64,000 nt of DNA from Candidatus Thorarchaeota archaeon (GTDB lineage: Archaea; Asgardarchaeota; Thorarchaeia; Thorarchaeales; Thorarchaeaceae): the NCBI GenBank assembly GCA_016933575.1, contig JAFGAR010000081.1:1-64000 (forward strand), read 5' to 3'. Position numbers and translations under genes: made by a program. Positions 8,262 through 16,701 of the stretch are shown here, piece by piece; position 1 is the first letter of the stretch; every line of letters begins with the position of its first letter. The notes beneath the pieces are model-generated. The model did no database searches, had not been told where the DNA came from, and saw only the letters and a program-made list of their open reading frames with translations.

Positions 8262-8555
8262 ATGACATTAGTGATCCTCTACCAGACAATAGTGAAACCC
8301 AATGAAATTGATACGCTCAATGAACTCAGGGCCGAGTTTAAGACGCTGTATGAAAAACATAATATCGATGTAGTTGGACATTGGAACAGTCAAGAAGAAC
8401 CTAACAAGAATTACTATATGGCAAGATATCTAAGTGATGCAGATTATCAACACAAAACTCGCACACTTCATAATGACGAAAACTATCTACGTCTGACTGC
8501 ACAGCTGAACGAGATCCGGACTGATTTTAAACTTGAACGACTAACTCCGCAATAG
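8262..8555 (+). CDS. NIPSNAP-like small dimeric alpha/beta-barrel protein
   Basis: A protein of about 97 residues whose pattern (short beta strand, VKPNEIDTLNELRAEF helix, NIDVVGHWNSQEEPN strand, C-terminal helix) resembles NIPSNAP/dimeric alpha-beta barrel proteins. Function unknown. It may start at ATG 8235, ATG 8244, GTG 8253 or ATG 8262. The last is preferred because strand 1 (MTLVILYQTI) begins there and an A/T-rich box at 8222-8229 would place transcription start near 8250. It lies 16 bases upstream of the amidotransferase gene. Confidence 0.6.
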   Translation: MTLVILYQTIVKPNEIDTLNELRAEFKTLYEKHNIDVVGHWNSQEEPNKNYYMARYLSDADYQHKTRTLHNDENYLRLTAQLNEIRTDFKLERLTPQ

Positions 8556-8571
8556 CAAGAGGTCAGAGTCA

Positions 8572-9402
8572 ATGTGTGATCTTCTTGGACTCTCTTTCAG
8601 TACTGACATTTCAGCAAGGATCTCTTTAGACATATTTCAAGATAGAGGTCGCGTAAATCCTGATGGTTGGGGAATGGCTTTCTATTATGACAAATCTCTT
8701 CGAATCATCAAAGAGGCTCAATCTGCTCTGAACAGTCCATTGTTTGATTTCATGGAACGATATATTCACTCGAAGACGATTATCTCCCATGTACGAAGAT
8801 CTACTCGAGGCATCCCCAGTTACTTGAACACTCATCCTTTCTATCGTGAGATGAACATTGGTCATACGCGACAGGAGTACTCCTTTGCTCACAATGGCAC
8901 GCTCACAAATCTTGCTCGATTGAGCACACTCAATTGCAAGCCTCTTGGTGAAACAGACTCTGAACTAGCATTCTGCTACATAATTGAAACAATACAGAAT
9001 CGAGGAATTCAGAACTGGACTGAGGGTGACTATGCATTCTTAGAGAATACCTGTAGAGATATCAATGATGACGAAAATACTTTCAATTGTATGCTCTCTA
9101 ATGGTGAATTACTATTTTGTTATTCTGATGAGAATGATCACAACAATGGTCTCCGGTATCTTTGTCAGAAACAACCTTTTGGTACGATTGAATTAATCAG
9201 TCCAGATGAGAAACTTGGAGCAATTGATATTCATACAGCAACTCCTACCGATTCTTTAGCTGAAAACGAATTGGGATATGTGATTTCAACAAGAATCCTT
9301 ACGGAGGGCGATTGGACTGAGTTCCGGGGTGGCGAACTCATAGTCTTCAGGAATGGTGAAATAGTCTATCCTTCTCATCGGGTTACTCAGTCAAGCTCAT
9401 AA
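8572..9402 (+). CDS. Class II glutamine amidotransferase (YafJ-like)
   Basis: This 276-residue Ntn-type amidotransferase has the catalytic Cys2 exposed after removal of Met1 (MCDLLGLSF). NPDGWGMAFY at about residues 29-38, ISHVRRSTRG at about 70-79 and FAHNGTLTN at about 104-112 form the glutamine site and match the YafJ family. Members hydrolyse glutamine, but the acceptor of the ammonia is usually unknown; this protein is a stand-alone glutaminase domain without a synthase. It follows the NIPSNAP-like gene by 16 bases and precedes a sugar isomerase-like gene. Confidence 0.9.
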   Translation: MCDLLGLSFSTDISARISLDIFQDRGRVNPDGWGMAFYYDKSLRIIKEAQSALNSPLFDFMERYIHSKTIISHVRRSTRGIPSYLNTHPFYREMNIGHTRQEYSFAHNGTLTNLARLSTLNCKPLGETDSELAFCYIIETIQNRGIQNWTEGDYAFLENTCRDINDDENTFNCMLSNGELLFCYSDENDHNNGLRYLCQKQPFGTIELISPDEKLGAIDIHTATPTDSLAENELGYVISTRILTEGDWTEFRGGELIVFRNGEIVYPSHRVTQSSS

Positions 9403-9425
9403 GAATCAATGAAGCAACAATTGTT

Positions 9426-10271
9426 ATGCAATTACCAACGCGAAGAGCATACCATGTGATATTCGACTCATCCTTAGTTGAATCAGTCAGGTATGCAGCC
9501 GCAAATGATTGGAATGGCATAGTTCCGGATTTTGGAGTACCCAAGTACTCGCCAGAAAAACTATCATCAAGCGAACGGACTCAGCTCCGTGATCTCTCAC
9601 GAGACCTATCAATCGAGTGGGGATTTCATGCACCTGGTGATGACATTAGCCTCATGACCACATATCCTCCCGTCCGCGTTGGTATTCTTTCCTATTTCAA
9701 ACAAATAATAAATCTTGCACGAGAAATCAGTGCTGGTCCCACGAATGTTGTTCTCCATGCCGGATTCACTCCCATGTTCAAAAAGGCTGGAAATCAATTA
9801 TCTGATAGCTTCAATGACCAATATGCATCAACGTATGCCCAAGTACTTCGTGAGAATCTCTCTGAGCTTCTTACTCATGCACGACCTCACGTTCGACTTG
9901 TCATTGAAAATCATGGTTGGACACCACCTATCAGGGAAGTTATTGAACATCTCATACCCCAAGGATTGAAGTTGTGTTTGGACATTCCTAAACTGTATGG
10001 TACTGATCTTAAAATCAATCAAGCTGATTGGGGTCTCTTTCAGAGGTTTAAAGGGTCAATTGAAGTAGTTCACGTTCATGACACAATTCCACAAATTGGA
10101 TCCCATCAAGTTGTAGGAAATGGGCTCATCGATTTTGAACCAATTTTACGATTTCTTAGTGGTCTCCCAGCAAAACCTCAATACGTATTTGAGGTTCGCC
10201 CTAGAGATGAGGCTCGTAGAAGTCTGATCAACATCGGACAGATCATGAAGATCTTTAACTTCAATCTATAG
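9426..10271 (+). CDS. Sugar phosphate isomerase/epimerase-like TIM-barrel protein
   Basis: This 281-residue protein fits the AP-endonuclease-2/xylose-isomerase-like TIM barrel family. Visible metal-site segments are VVLHAGF (about residue 102), LVIENHGW (about 158), LCLDIPKLYG (about 184), VVHVHDT (about 217) and FEVRP near the end; the Glu, Asp and His residues at these strand ends normally bind two or three divalent metals. Members isomerise sugars or keto acids, and the substrate cannot be assigned. It lies 23 bases after the amidotransferase gene and is probably cotranscribed with it. Confidence 0.82.
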   Translation: MQLPTRRAYHVIFDSSLVESVRYAAANDWNGIVPDFGVPKYSPEKLSSSERTQLRDLSRDLSIEWGFHAPGDDISLMTTYPPVRVGILSYFKQIINLAREISAGPTNVVLHAGFTPMFKKAGNQLSDSFNDQYASTYAQVLRENLSELLTHARPHVRLVIENHGWTPPIREVIEHLIPQGLKLCLDIPKLYGTDLKINQADWGLFQRFKGSIEVVHVHDTIPQIGSHQVVGNGLIDFEPILRFLSGLPAKPQYVFEVRPRDEARRSLINIGQIMKIFNFNL

Positions 10272-10275
10272 AATG

Positions 10276-10368
10276 TTAGAATGTCCCTGAACCTAACAAG
10301 TAAAGAATTGCAAATAGAATGACTCCCATTATCAGTAGCATAATTGCTACTATTGTTCTCCAATTCAT
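10276..10368 (-). CDS. 30-residue single-helix membrane peptide
   Basis: A 30-codon frame begins with ATG overlapping the stop codon of the last PH-domain gene (ATGA, four-base overlap). It encodes MNWRTIVAIMLLIMGVILFA followed by ILYLLGSGTF. Nearly the whole peptide is one transmembrane helix with an Arg near the N-terminus. GTGGAGG lies about ten bases upstream of the start. The translational coupling and composition suggest a genuine small membrane protein of the PH-domain operon. Confidence 0.6.
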   Translation of the reverse strand: MNWRTIVAIMLLIMGVILFAILYLLGSGTF

Positions 10369-11147
10369 CTGTGTGAAATACCTCCACTCCTTTTACTCTC
10401 TCGTAGTGCATCTCTAATCTCAATGAACATGTTCAGTGTGTCCCTACTGAATACTCGTTTTTTCCGTCTAACATTCAACTTCTTGGTTTCTGCTAATGGT
10501 TTGCGACCAAAGTTCCTCATCTCACGTAAAATAAAGTCGCGCAGTTCTTCGTAGAATTTGATGCCCTCTATTTTCTCCTCAAAAGCATTTGAGGTCAATC
10601 TCTGAATAAGTAGTGATGTCAAATTTGCCGCATGGGTCCCTGTTGAACCTCCTGCTGTTTCAATAAGAACCGAACCTATTCCAAACATCCTGTCGAAGGG
10701 ACCTGCACGTGTTCTCACATTCACTATAGTACGGAATGGCACGTGTTTCTTTGTTATATTGATGATACCTTTGTGAGTGTATATGAACGGCATTGCATTT
10801 CCAGACCAGCCCACTGCAGAATACTCGATTCGTCTTATGTAGATGAATGTGTAGACAGATCCTACAACAACGAATATGACGACAGCTGTTGCATAGACAA
10901 AATTCGTAGTTTCCCAACCAATAATGACCAGAAGTTCGATTGGTTGAAAAAGATCTAGGATATTCTCCAAGAAGACTGGGTTTGCAAAACCCACGAACAA
11001 GAGTGATAATCCCGACCAGATGAGAAAGAGGATAATCCCAACCTTGAGCATCTTCTTGTATAGAAACGCATTGAGAGGCTGGAACGTTCGACCACTTGTT
11101 ATGTGATCAATTGGAGGTTTTATCACCCGTTCCTCATCCTGAGTCAT
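10365..11147 (-). CDS. Membrane PH-domain (bPH2) protein, paralog 4
   Basis: This 260-residue protein has two membrane helices (about 33-55 and 78-105) followed by a bacterial PH-like domain. Core motifs shared with its three neighbours are IKPP at about residue 9, RRIEYSAVGWSG, GIINITKKHVPFRTI and DRMFGIGSVLIETAGG. It is the most diverged copy: it carries an insertion after the ETAGG turn and a basic C-terminal tail (RRKKRVFSR) in place of the acidic EEPVPR tail of the others. It is the last large gene of the operon, 18 bases downstream of paralog 3. Function unknown; the domain is expected to face the cytoplasm beside the membrane. Confidence 0.85.
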   Translation of the reverse strand: MTQDEERVIKPPIDHITSGRTFQPLNAFLYKKMLKVGIILFLIWSGLSLLFVGFANPVFLENILDLFQPIELLVIIGWETTNFVYATAVVIFVVVGSVYTFIYIRRIEYSAVGWSGNAMPFIYTHKGIINITKKHVPFRTIVNVRTRAGPFDRMFGIGSVLIETAGGSTGTHAANLTSLLIQRLTSNAFEEKIEGIKFYEELRDFILREMRNFGRKPLAETKKLNVRRKKRVFSRDTLNMFIEIRDALRESKRSGGISHR

Positions 11148-11165
11148 CTTGTGTATACCTCACAC

Positions 11166-11876
11166 TTATTCTCTTTTCAAAAGGTCCCTAATCTCTCGTA
11201 GAACAATGAGAATCTCATCCTCTAGACTATCTTCTGTTCTTGGTACAGGTTCTTCTACTGGAACTACAACCTCTGTTCCAGTTACGTAAGGATCTTTGAA
11301 CTTCCGAAGTTCTCTGAGTATAAAGTCTCGAAGCTCTTCGTAGAAGGTGATTCCCTCTAGTTTTTCCTCTGCTGCTGTTGTTGCACCTGAGTATCCAGCT
11401 GTTTCAATCTCAACTGCACCAATTCCAAACAGCCTGTCGAAGAGACCTGCCCGACTTGAAATATTGGTTATTGTACGAAATGGAACGTGTTTACGAGTGA
11501 TATTGATGATTCCCTTCTTCACGAAGATTTCTGGCATTGTTTCTCCAGACTGCGCAATAACTGAATACTCGATAGACCTGAGATATATCGGTACTATGAT
11601 TATTCCTGGAATCAACCAAATTGCTGTTATGACCCAATACCAGAGATTCAAGGTTAGCCACCAGTATTGGAAGAATGCTGAGAAGTTGTCGGAGCCAGTG
11701 AATAGAGTAACTAGCCATAAAACGAGGATAAACGATCCAAATATGATTGCCCAGATTCCAAATGCTGTAAAGATTCCGATGAACCACATCTTGTTCCTGA
11801 ATGCCTTAGAGGGCCTGAATACCTTTCCACTTGCAACATTCTCTACTGGTGGTTTGATTACTTTTCCTTCGCTCAT
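11166..11876 (-). CDS. Membrane PH-domain (bPH2) protein, paralog 3
   Basis: This 236-residue protein begins MSEGKVIKPPVENVASGKVF, followed by two hydrophobic helices (about 32-58 and 72-98) and the PH-like domain with SIEYSVIAQSG, INITRKHVPFRTITNISSRA and DRLFGIGAVEIETAGYSG. A C-terminal helix EELRDFILRELRKF and a tail VVVPVEEPVPRTEDSLEDE end the protein; the tail and final helix are shared with paralogs 1 and 2. The domain resembles the YdbS/YdbT bPH2 family, whose biochemical role is unclear. Confidence 0.87.
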   Translation of the reverse strand: MSEGKVIKPPVENVASGKVFRPSKAFRNKMWFIGIFTAFGIWAIIFGSFILVLWLVTLFTGSDNFSAFFQYWWLTLNLWYWVITAIWLIPGIIIVPIYLRSIEYSVIAQSGETMPEIFVKKGIINITRKHVPFRTITNISSRAGLFDRLFGIGAVEIETAGYSGATTAAEEKLEGITFYEELRDFILRELRKFKDPYVTGTEVVVPVEEPVPRTEDSLEDEILIVLREIRDLLKRE

Positions 11877-11948
11877 TTACTGACAATCTCCTTTTCTTCG
11901 CATTATCGGGTTATTGTCCTAAAAGGAACATTAGCTTCCCGATTCTTC

Positions 11949-12695
11949 TCAGTCCAATTTATTCTCAATTCGTTCTAACACATCCCTGATCTCACGCAAT
12001 GTGATGAGCATCTCATCATCAAGACTATCACTGAGTCTTGGAACTGGTTCTTCTCTGGGAAGAACGACCTCTGTTCCAGTCACGTAGGGGTCTCTGAACT
12101 TCCGAAGCTCCTGTAAAATGAAATCACGAACTTCTTCATAGAACGTGATTCCTTCGAGCTTCTCTTCAGGTCCTGTCTGACCTCCTGCACCCCCTGAATA
12201 TCCTGCAGTCTGAATCTCCACTGTGCCTATGCCAAAGAGCCTGTCGATGGGACCCGCTCTGGAACTGATGTTCGTTATGGTTCTGAACGGAACGTGTTTC
12301 CTTGTGACATTGATCAAGCCCTTCTTGACATAGATCTCAGGCATTACCATTCCAGACTTTGATATCACACTGTACTCGATACTTCTGATGTATAATGGTA
12401 TTCCAATCATGGCAGGAAGCCACCAGACTACCAGCGAGAGAGCATACCAAAAGCTGAGAATGGGGAGTACATCAAAGAATATCGTGAAGAAGGTGGACCA
12501 CGGAGCATCTTGATCCATCATGTAGATCCAAGCTCCCAAGATGAGTACCCCTACGGTCAGCATCCAAACGAAAATAGCTACCACTGTTGCAGTGAACCAT
12601 TCCTTGTAGCAGAACCTAGTGTCCGGTTTGAACACTTTACCCTTAGTGACATCTTCCATTGGTGGTTTTATTATCCTTCCTTCTTCACTTCCCAT
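11949..12695 (-). CDS. Membrane PH-domain (bPH2) protein, paralog 2
   Basis: This 248-residue protein has the same plan as its neighbours: N-terminal IKPPMEDVTKGKVFKP, helices at about 33-56 and 72-102, then the PH-like core (RSIEYSVISKSG, VTRKHVPFRTITNISSRA, DRLFGIGTVEIQTAGYSG) and the acidic tail ending in a helix (EMLITLREIRDVLERIENK). A glycine-rich GGAGGQTGPEEK loop is shared with paralog 1, suggesting these two arose by the latest duplication. It is separated from paralog 1 by 23 bases and from paralog 3 by 72. Confidence 0.87.
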   Translation of the reverse strand: MGSEEGRIIKPPMEDVTKGKVFKPDTRFCYKEWFTATVVAIFVWMLTVGVLILGAWIYMMDQDAPWSTFFTIFFDVLPILSFWYALSLVVWWLPAMIGIPLYIRSIEYSVISKSGMVMPEIYVKKGLINVTRKHVPFRTITNISSRAGPIDRLFGIGTVEIQTAGYSGGAGGQTGPEEKLEGITFYEEVRDFILQELRKFRDPYVTGTEVVLPREEPVPRLSDSLDDEMLITLREIRDVLERIENKLD

Positions 12696-12718
12696 TGTTT
12701 CCTAACCTCGCTTACATA

Positions 12719-13453
12719 CTATAACTTGGTCCTAAGAATCTCTCGAATGTCTCGGATTGCCAGGAGAATCTCATCATCCAAGGATCCATCAATTCTTACG
12801 ACTGCTTCCTCTTGTGGAACACTTACCTCTGTAGCAGTGGCATATGGACCCCTGAATTTCCTGAGTTCGCCAAGCACGAATCGTGTCAGTGCCTCAAAGG
12901 CTTTGATTCCCTCAAGCTTCTCTTCAGGACCCGTTTGTCCGCCTGGCCCTCCTGAATATCCGGCAGTCTGAATCTCGACATTGCCAATCCTGAACAGTCT
13001 ATCGAATACGCCAGCTCGTGAGCTGATGTTTGTGACAGTTCTGAATGGGACATGTTTCTTGGTGATATTGATGATTCCCTTGCGAACATAGATCTCCGGG
13101 GATGCCTCACCAGACTCTGAGATTACAGAGTACTCAATTGAGTTGATATATACTGGAATTCCAATAAGTGCGGGGATCAACCACACTAGATTCGCAATGA
13201 TTGTCCAGTAACTCGCAAATCCGAGCCATTGACTTATGAAGAGCGCATGGCTCCACCCTTCATCCAGTGATATCAGGTACGACATGCCGTACACTGAACC
13301 AATGACTATGAACCATAGTGCAACAGCCACCATGATTGCAGTGAACCAATACTTATTCCGCAAGGCTTTCGATGGCCTGAATGTCTTACCACTAGATATT
13401 GTTTCCATAGCTGGGAAATAACCAGCTGATACTTCCTCGTTCGTTTCATTCAC
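12719..13453 (-). CDS. Membrane PH-domain (bPH2) protein, paralog 1
   Basis: A protein of about 244 residues, the first PH-domain gene of the operon. Two helices are followed by the core NSIEYSVISESGEASPEIYV, NITKKHVPFRTVTNISSRAG (shown here as 20-residue pieces), DRLFRIGNVEIQTAGYSG, then a tail VSVPQEEAVVRIDGS and a final helix. It has Arg in place of the Gly found in DRLFGIG of the others. The GTG at 13453 was chosen over the start 18 codons upstream because the remaining sequence aligns with the paralogs and the start overlaps the upstream stop codon by eight bases, implying translational coupling. Confidence 0.83.
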   Translation of the reverse strand: MNETNEEVSAGYFPAMETISSGKTFRPSKALRNKYWFTAIMVAVALWFIVIGSVYGMSYLISLDEGWSHALFISQWLGFASYWTIIANLVWLIPALIGIPVYINSIEYSVISESGEASPEIYVRKGIINITKKHVPFRTVTNISSRAGVFDRLFRIGNVEIQTAGYSGGPGGQTGPEEKLEGIKAFEALTRFVLGELRKFRGPYATATEVSVPQEEAVVRIDGSLDDEILLAIRDIREILRTKL

Positions 13454-14102
13454 CTTCTTGTGTTTCTCTCTGATAGCGAGGAAGCTGTTTTGCACCAAGC
13501 TTGCCAAAGATACGTACAGACTGTTCTGTCATGTACATCTCTTCCTCCTTTGGGTTCAAAGTGAGGTTGTACTCTTTGAGGATCGTGTCGAGTGTTTCTC
13601 TACATTCCTCTACCTTTGGGCACGGTTTACCATCGCTCTTTTTCGACTTGTCCACTGGTGTTCCATCACAGAGTTTACCACCATAATTGGTATGCTCATA
13701 CCAGATAATTACACCAAGTCCAAGCGTGAAGACAATGTAGACATTCGTGTTTGCCTGATAGTCAAAGCCTGTGAGAATTCCCTTCTCTCCATTAACATTC
13801 TCAATGTCAAGGCGATGACTGTTTGCATGTTGCTTTAGAGAATCCTCTATCTTTGACTTAGCCCTACTCAGAACCCTGGACACATAGGCGGCACTTGTGA
13901 ACTGCATCCTTTGTATCTTTTCTTTCTCTTTCCTTGCTTTCTTAGAGTCAGTGATTTTACTATCAATCTCTTGAGCAAGGATATCGAAGAGGTACTCAGG
14001 AATGTCCATGGGTCTCTCATACCCACTGAAGATGTCCGAGGTGGGTTTTCCATGATGGTATTCCCACCATACCACTGCTTCATGAGTCGAGAGCAATCCC
14101 AT
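13446..14102 (-). CDS. Unknown protein heading the PH-domain operon
   Basis: A protein of about 218 residues with no recognised family. The N-terminal part has STHEAVVWWEYHHGKP. A charged helix (DSKKARKEKEKIQRMQ) follows, then one hydrophobic stretch TNVYIVFTLGLGVIIWYEH at about residues 118-136, then a Lys/Cys-containing segment with CDGT, CPKVEEC and a C-terminal charged helix. It could be a peripheral or single-pass membrane protein. The ATG at 14102 has GAGGA about nine bases upstream; a GTG at 14126 is the alternative. It is the first gene of a minus-strand operon with four PH-domain proteins and is divergent from an ABC transporter. Confidence 0.6.
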   Translation of the reverse strand: MGLLSTHEAVVWWEYHHGKPTSDIFSGYERPMDIPEYLFDILAQEIDSKITDSKKARKEKEKIQRMQFTSAAYVSRVLSRAKSKIEDSLKQHANSHRLDIENVNGEKGILTGFDYQANTNVYIVFTLGLGVIIWYEHTNYGGKLCDGTPVDKSKKSDGKPCPKVEECRETLDTILKEYNLTLNPKEEEMYMTEQSVRIFGKLGAKQLPRYQRETQEGE

Positions 14103-14139
14103 ACTATACTTCCTCGTGTCACGCACAATTTAACCTTTT

Positions 14140-14222
14140 CTGGTCAAAATTTACTGCGTTCTGGTAAACATTTATATACGAACGAATATAAATCTTTACC
14201 ATCAGGCTGTAAACATTTACAG
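14140..14222. promoter_or_regulatory. Divergent promoter with three operator-like repeats
   Basis: The 124-base gap between the PH operon and the ABC transporter holds three copies of one motif: CTGGTCAAAATTTA (14140-14153), CTGGTAAACATTTA (14161-14174) and CTGTAAACATTTACAG (14207-14222). The third is a perfect inverted repeat (7+2+7). Copies one and two are 21 bp apart, two helical turns. TATA-like boxes TTTATATAC (14171-14179) and AATATAAAT (14186-14194) lie between them. The third copy sits just before the ABC start codon, over the expected transcription start, which suggests a repressor site serving both directions. Confidence 0.6.
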
Positions 14223-14226
14223 TCTT

Positions 14227-15012
14227 ATGGTGTTGAAAATGATGACACGAAACGGATCGGTAATTCGAACAGAAGGTCTGAACAAGAGCTTCAGCTCAGT
14301 TCAGGCTGTAAGGAATCTGAATCTAGAAGTTGCTCCGGGCAGTCGGTTCGGTTTTCTTGGACCGAATGGCGCTGGGAAGACAACCACTGTACGAATATTA
14401 TCGGGACTCTTGAAACAGACCAGCGGGAATGCCACAGTGTGTGGTTTCGATATCAATACTCAACGAGATGATATCAAGGCTGCGACTGGTCTACTACCAG
14501 AATCTCCTGGATTGTATTCAAAGCTCTCCGCAGTGGAATTTCTAGAATTCATTGGAGCATTGAACGGAAGAAACGGTGAATCTCTGAATAAACGCATTGA
14601 CAGTCTATTGAGTATTCTCGGACTTGAGGGTAGACAGAACGATCTTCTAGAGTCTTACTCTTCAGGTATGAAACAGAAAGTCCTTGTTGCATCAACTCTC
14701 TTACACGAGCCAAAGCTTGTCTTTCTTGATGAGCCTACATCGAGATTAGACCCAGCAGCAAGTGCGTTAGTAAAAGACTTGATTCTGATTCTTGCGGAAG
14801 AGACTGAAACTAGCTTCTTCATATGTACTCATCAGACCTCATTTGCTGAAGATGTATGTGATGTAATGGGAATTCTCAATGCAGGCGAACTTGTTGTACA
14901 TGGTTCTCCATCTGAGATAATCGCATCGATGAATGTGAATGACCTTGAAGATGCATATCTGAAGATTGTTGGTGGTCATGTTGACAGGAAGACCCTACTA
15001 GCCTGGAGGTAA
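14227..15012 (+). CDS. ABC transporter ATP-binding protein
   Basis: This 261-residue ATPase has Walker A GPNGAGKTTT (about residues 43-52), Q-loop region GLLPESPGLY, signature YSSGMKQKV, Walker B LVFLDEPTS and the switch histidine in ICTHQ. The subtype matches ABC-2-like exporters (CcmA/NatA type). It should form a dimer on the cytoplasmic side and drive the 12-helix permease encoded six bases downstream. An operator-like palindrome lies directly upstream, so expression is probably controlled together with the divergent PH-domain operon. ATG 14227 would give an almost leaderless mRNA; ATG 14239 is an alternative. The exported compound is unknown. Confidence 0.93.
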   Translation: MVLKMMTRNGSVIRTEGLNKSFSSVQAVRNLNLEVAPGSRFGFLGPNGAGKTTTVRILSGLLKQTSGNATVCGFDINTQRDDIKAATGLLPESPGLYSKLSAVEFLEFIGALNGRNGESLNKRIDSLLSILGLEGRQNDLLESYSSGMKQKVLVASTLLHEPKLVFLDEPTSRLDPAASALVKDLILILAEETETSFFICTHQTSFAEDVCDVMGILNAGELVVHGSPSEIIASMNVNDLEDAYLKIVGGHVDRKTLLAWR

Positions 15013-15018
15013 TCTTCT

Positions 15019-16698
15019 ATGACGCGACAATGGCTTGCTATTGCAAAGGCTGAATTCCAAGTATTATTTGCAAGCATGAGATCGCATAGGAAGACGTATG
15101 TGAGTATACTTGCTATCATTGCATTTTCTTGGGCAATGGTGATTGCTCCCGTAGTGATTGGGTACTTCATCGGTCTGATAATCCCAATGGAATCCCTACA
15201 ACCACTCTTGCAATTGATCTTTCCAGGACTGATGCGTACAATTGTTCTTTTCCTGTGGATCTTGTTACTGCTATTCCCACTATCCTATGCTCTTCAAGAG
15301 ATAAAGATAGGTCAGTGGGAGATATTCCTGTCAAATAATGTATCTACCCGAAATATCATGGCAGGTACGTTCTTGGGCAAGATTCCTCTCTTTGGACTAA
15401 TTGTTGTATTCTTTTCACCTCTCCTGATTACACCATTAGTCCTAGCATTTGAGGTCAATATAGTAGGGCAAATTATGTTGTATGGCGTAATCACTCTGCT
15501 TGCATTAGGAACAATATGGCTCTCAAACTTCATTACTAGTATAATTCAAGCGAGACTGGGTGACTCCTCACGAGGTAACGATATTGCTAAGGCATTATCA
15601 ATGGTCATTGCAATCATTGTCATCATCCCAATGTATGGCTTGATGTTCTTCCTTCCAACTGTATCTGAAATGATGGGAATGGATGCTTTTCTTCTCCTCC
15701 CACCTACATGGTTTGCAGATACCCTGAGCTGGTTAGCAATCACTTTCAATGGAGTCGGACTGACCGTAGATCAAACTACTATCTTTGGTAATTTTCTCCA
15801 GCTAGACCTTCTAGTATCATCTTTACTGATGGGCGGCTTTGTCTTTGCGACAATCATCATTGCACTCAGAGCAGCTGACAGAGTATTTACTATTGATGCT
15901 GGTGTTCGAACGCAAGTCGTGACAACAGTGCGAAACGAGAACTTGATCCTTCGAGGGATTAGAAGACTTAGTTCTGGACCATTTGGTTCACTTATGGTAT
16001 CTAATTTCAAGGACTTCACCCGGAAGGCACAGAATCTATCAAAGATATTTTATGGTGTAGTTCTAGCATGTATATTACCAATCATCTTGACAACTGTAGA
16101 TGCTGAATACATTCAGATTAGGGAGATGATCATAATGATCATTGCAATGCTGTCGCTTGTTGGATCATTCCCATTCGCTGGAGCTGGTTTCCTTGAGAGT
16201 AAAGATCAGCTATGGATGATTCAAGGAGCACCAAATGGAGCCTCGAAGTTTGTTAAGAGCAGAATTGTGACTCAGGCGATGATAGGTATACCTCTGATCT
16301 TCATTCCTGCAACGCTGATGTACATCCTACTTGAAATGACTCCCTTTGAACTACTGGCATTGATTGGTCTTGGATATATGGCAATATTTGGAGGCATGCT
16401 CATTTCAACTGGTATAACTGCTGGTAATCCGAATTATGAGGATACAAAGTCGCCAGCGCATCAGGCAAACCTGATGACCTCAGTCATGCTGGCAGAGTTC
16501 TCAATTATTGGAGTCCTCTTTATCGATATGTTCCTCACAATCGGGCTAGGTATTGATATGCTTGGATTCATTGCAAGTATTGTTGGGTCCAACTATCTGA
16601 TGTTCGGAATGTCTTTCGTAGGCATATTGGTCCAGTGGTCCCTTGGTGCAATCTTGGTGTGGATAGGTATTCGAAAGTTATCAAGTCCAGCCAGTTAG
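15019..16698 (+). CDS. ABC transporter permease (large, about 12 helices)
   Basis: This 559-residue integral membrane protein starts with a cytoplasmic amphipathic segment (AKAEFQVLFASMRSHRKTY), followed by about twelve hydrophobic helices in two halves separated by a soluble loop around residues 290-350. The SKDQLWMIQGAPNGASKFVK segment between helices is the typical cytoplasmic loop of ABC-2-like exporters. It is coupled to the ATPase gene by a six-base gap. A degraded paralog follows immediately, so the ancestral transporter probably had two different permeases. Confidence 0.88.
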   Translation: MTRQWLAIAKAEFQVLFASMRSHRKTYVSILAIIAFSWAMVIAPVVIGYFIGLIIPMESLQPLLQLIFPGLMRTIVLFLWILLLLFPLSYALQEIKIGQWEIFLSNNVSTRNIMAGTFLGKIPLFGLIVVFFSPLLITPLVLAFEVNIVGQIMLYGVITLLALGTIWLSNFITSIIQARLGDSSRGNDIAKALSMVIAIIVIIPMYGLMFFLPTVSEMMGMDAFLLLPPTWFADTLSWLAITFNGVGLTVDQTTIFGNFLQLDLLVSSLLMGGFVFATIIIALRAADRVFTIDAGVRTQVVTTVRNENLILRGIRRLSSGPFGSLMVSNFKDFTRKAQNLSKIFYGVVLACILPIILTTVDAEYIQIREMIIMIIAMLSLVGSFPFAGAGFLESKDQLWMIQGAPNGASKFVKSRIVTQAMIGIPLIFIPATLMYILLEMTPFELLALIGLGYMAIFGGMLISTGITAGNPNYEDTKSPAHQANLMTSVMLAEFSIIGVLFIDMFLTIGLGIDMLGFIASIVGSNYLMFGMSFVGILVQWSLGAILVWIGIRKLSSPAS

Positions 16699-16701
16699 AA
16701 A

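Noticed and set aside
11347..11883. 178-codon frame antisense to PH paralog 3
   Set aside because: It is an exact shadow of a clear gene, with no plausible motif, and comparable antisense frames occur opposite other PH paralogs because of shared codon patterns.
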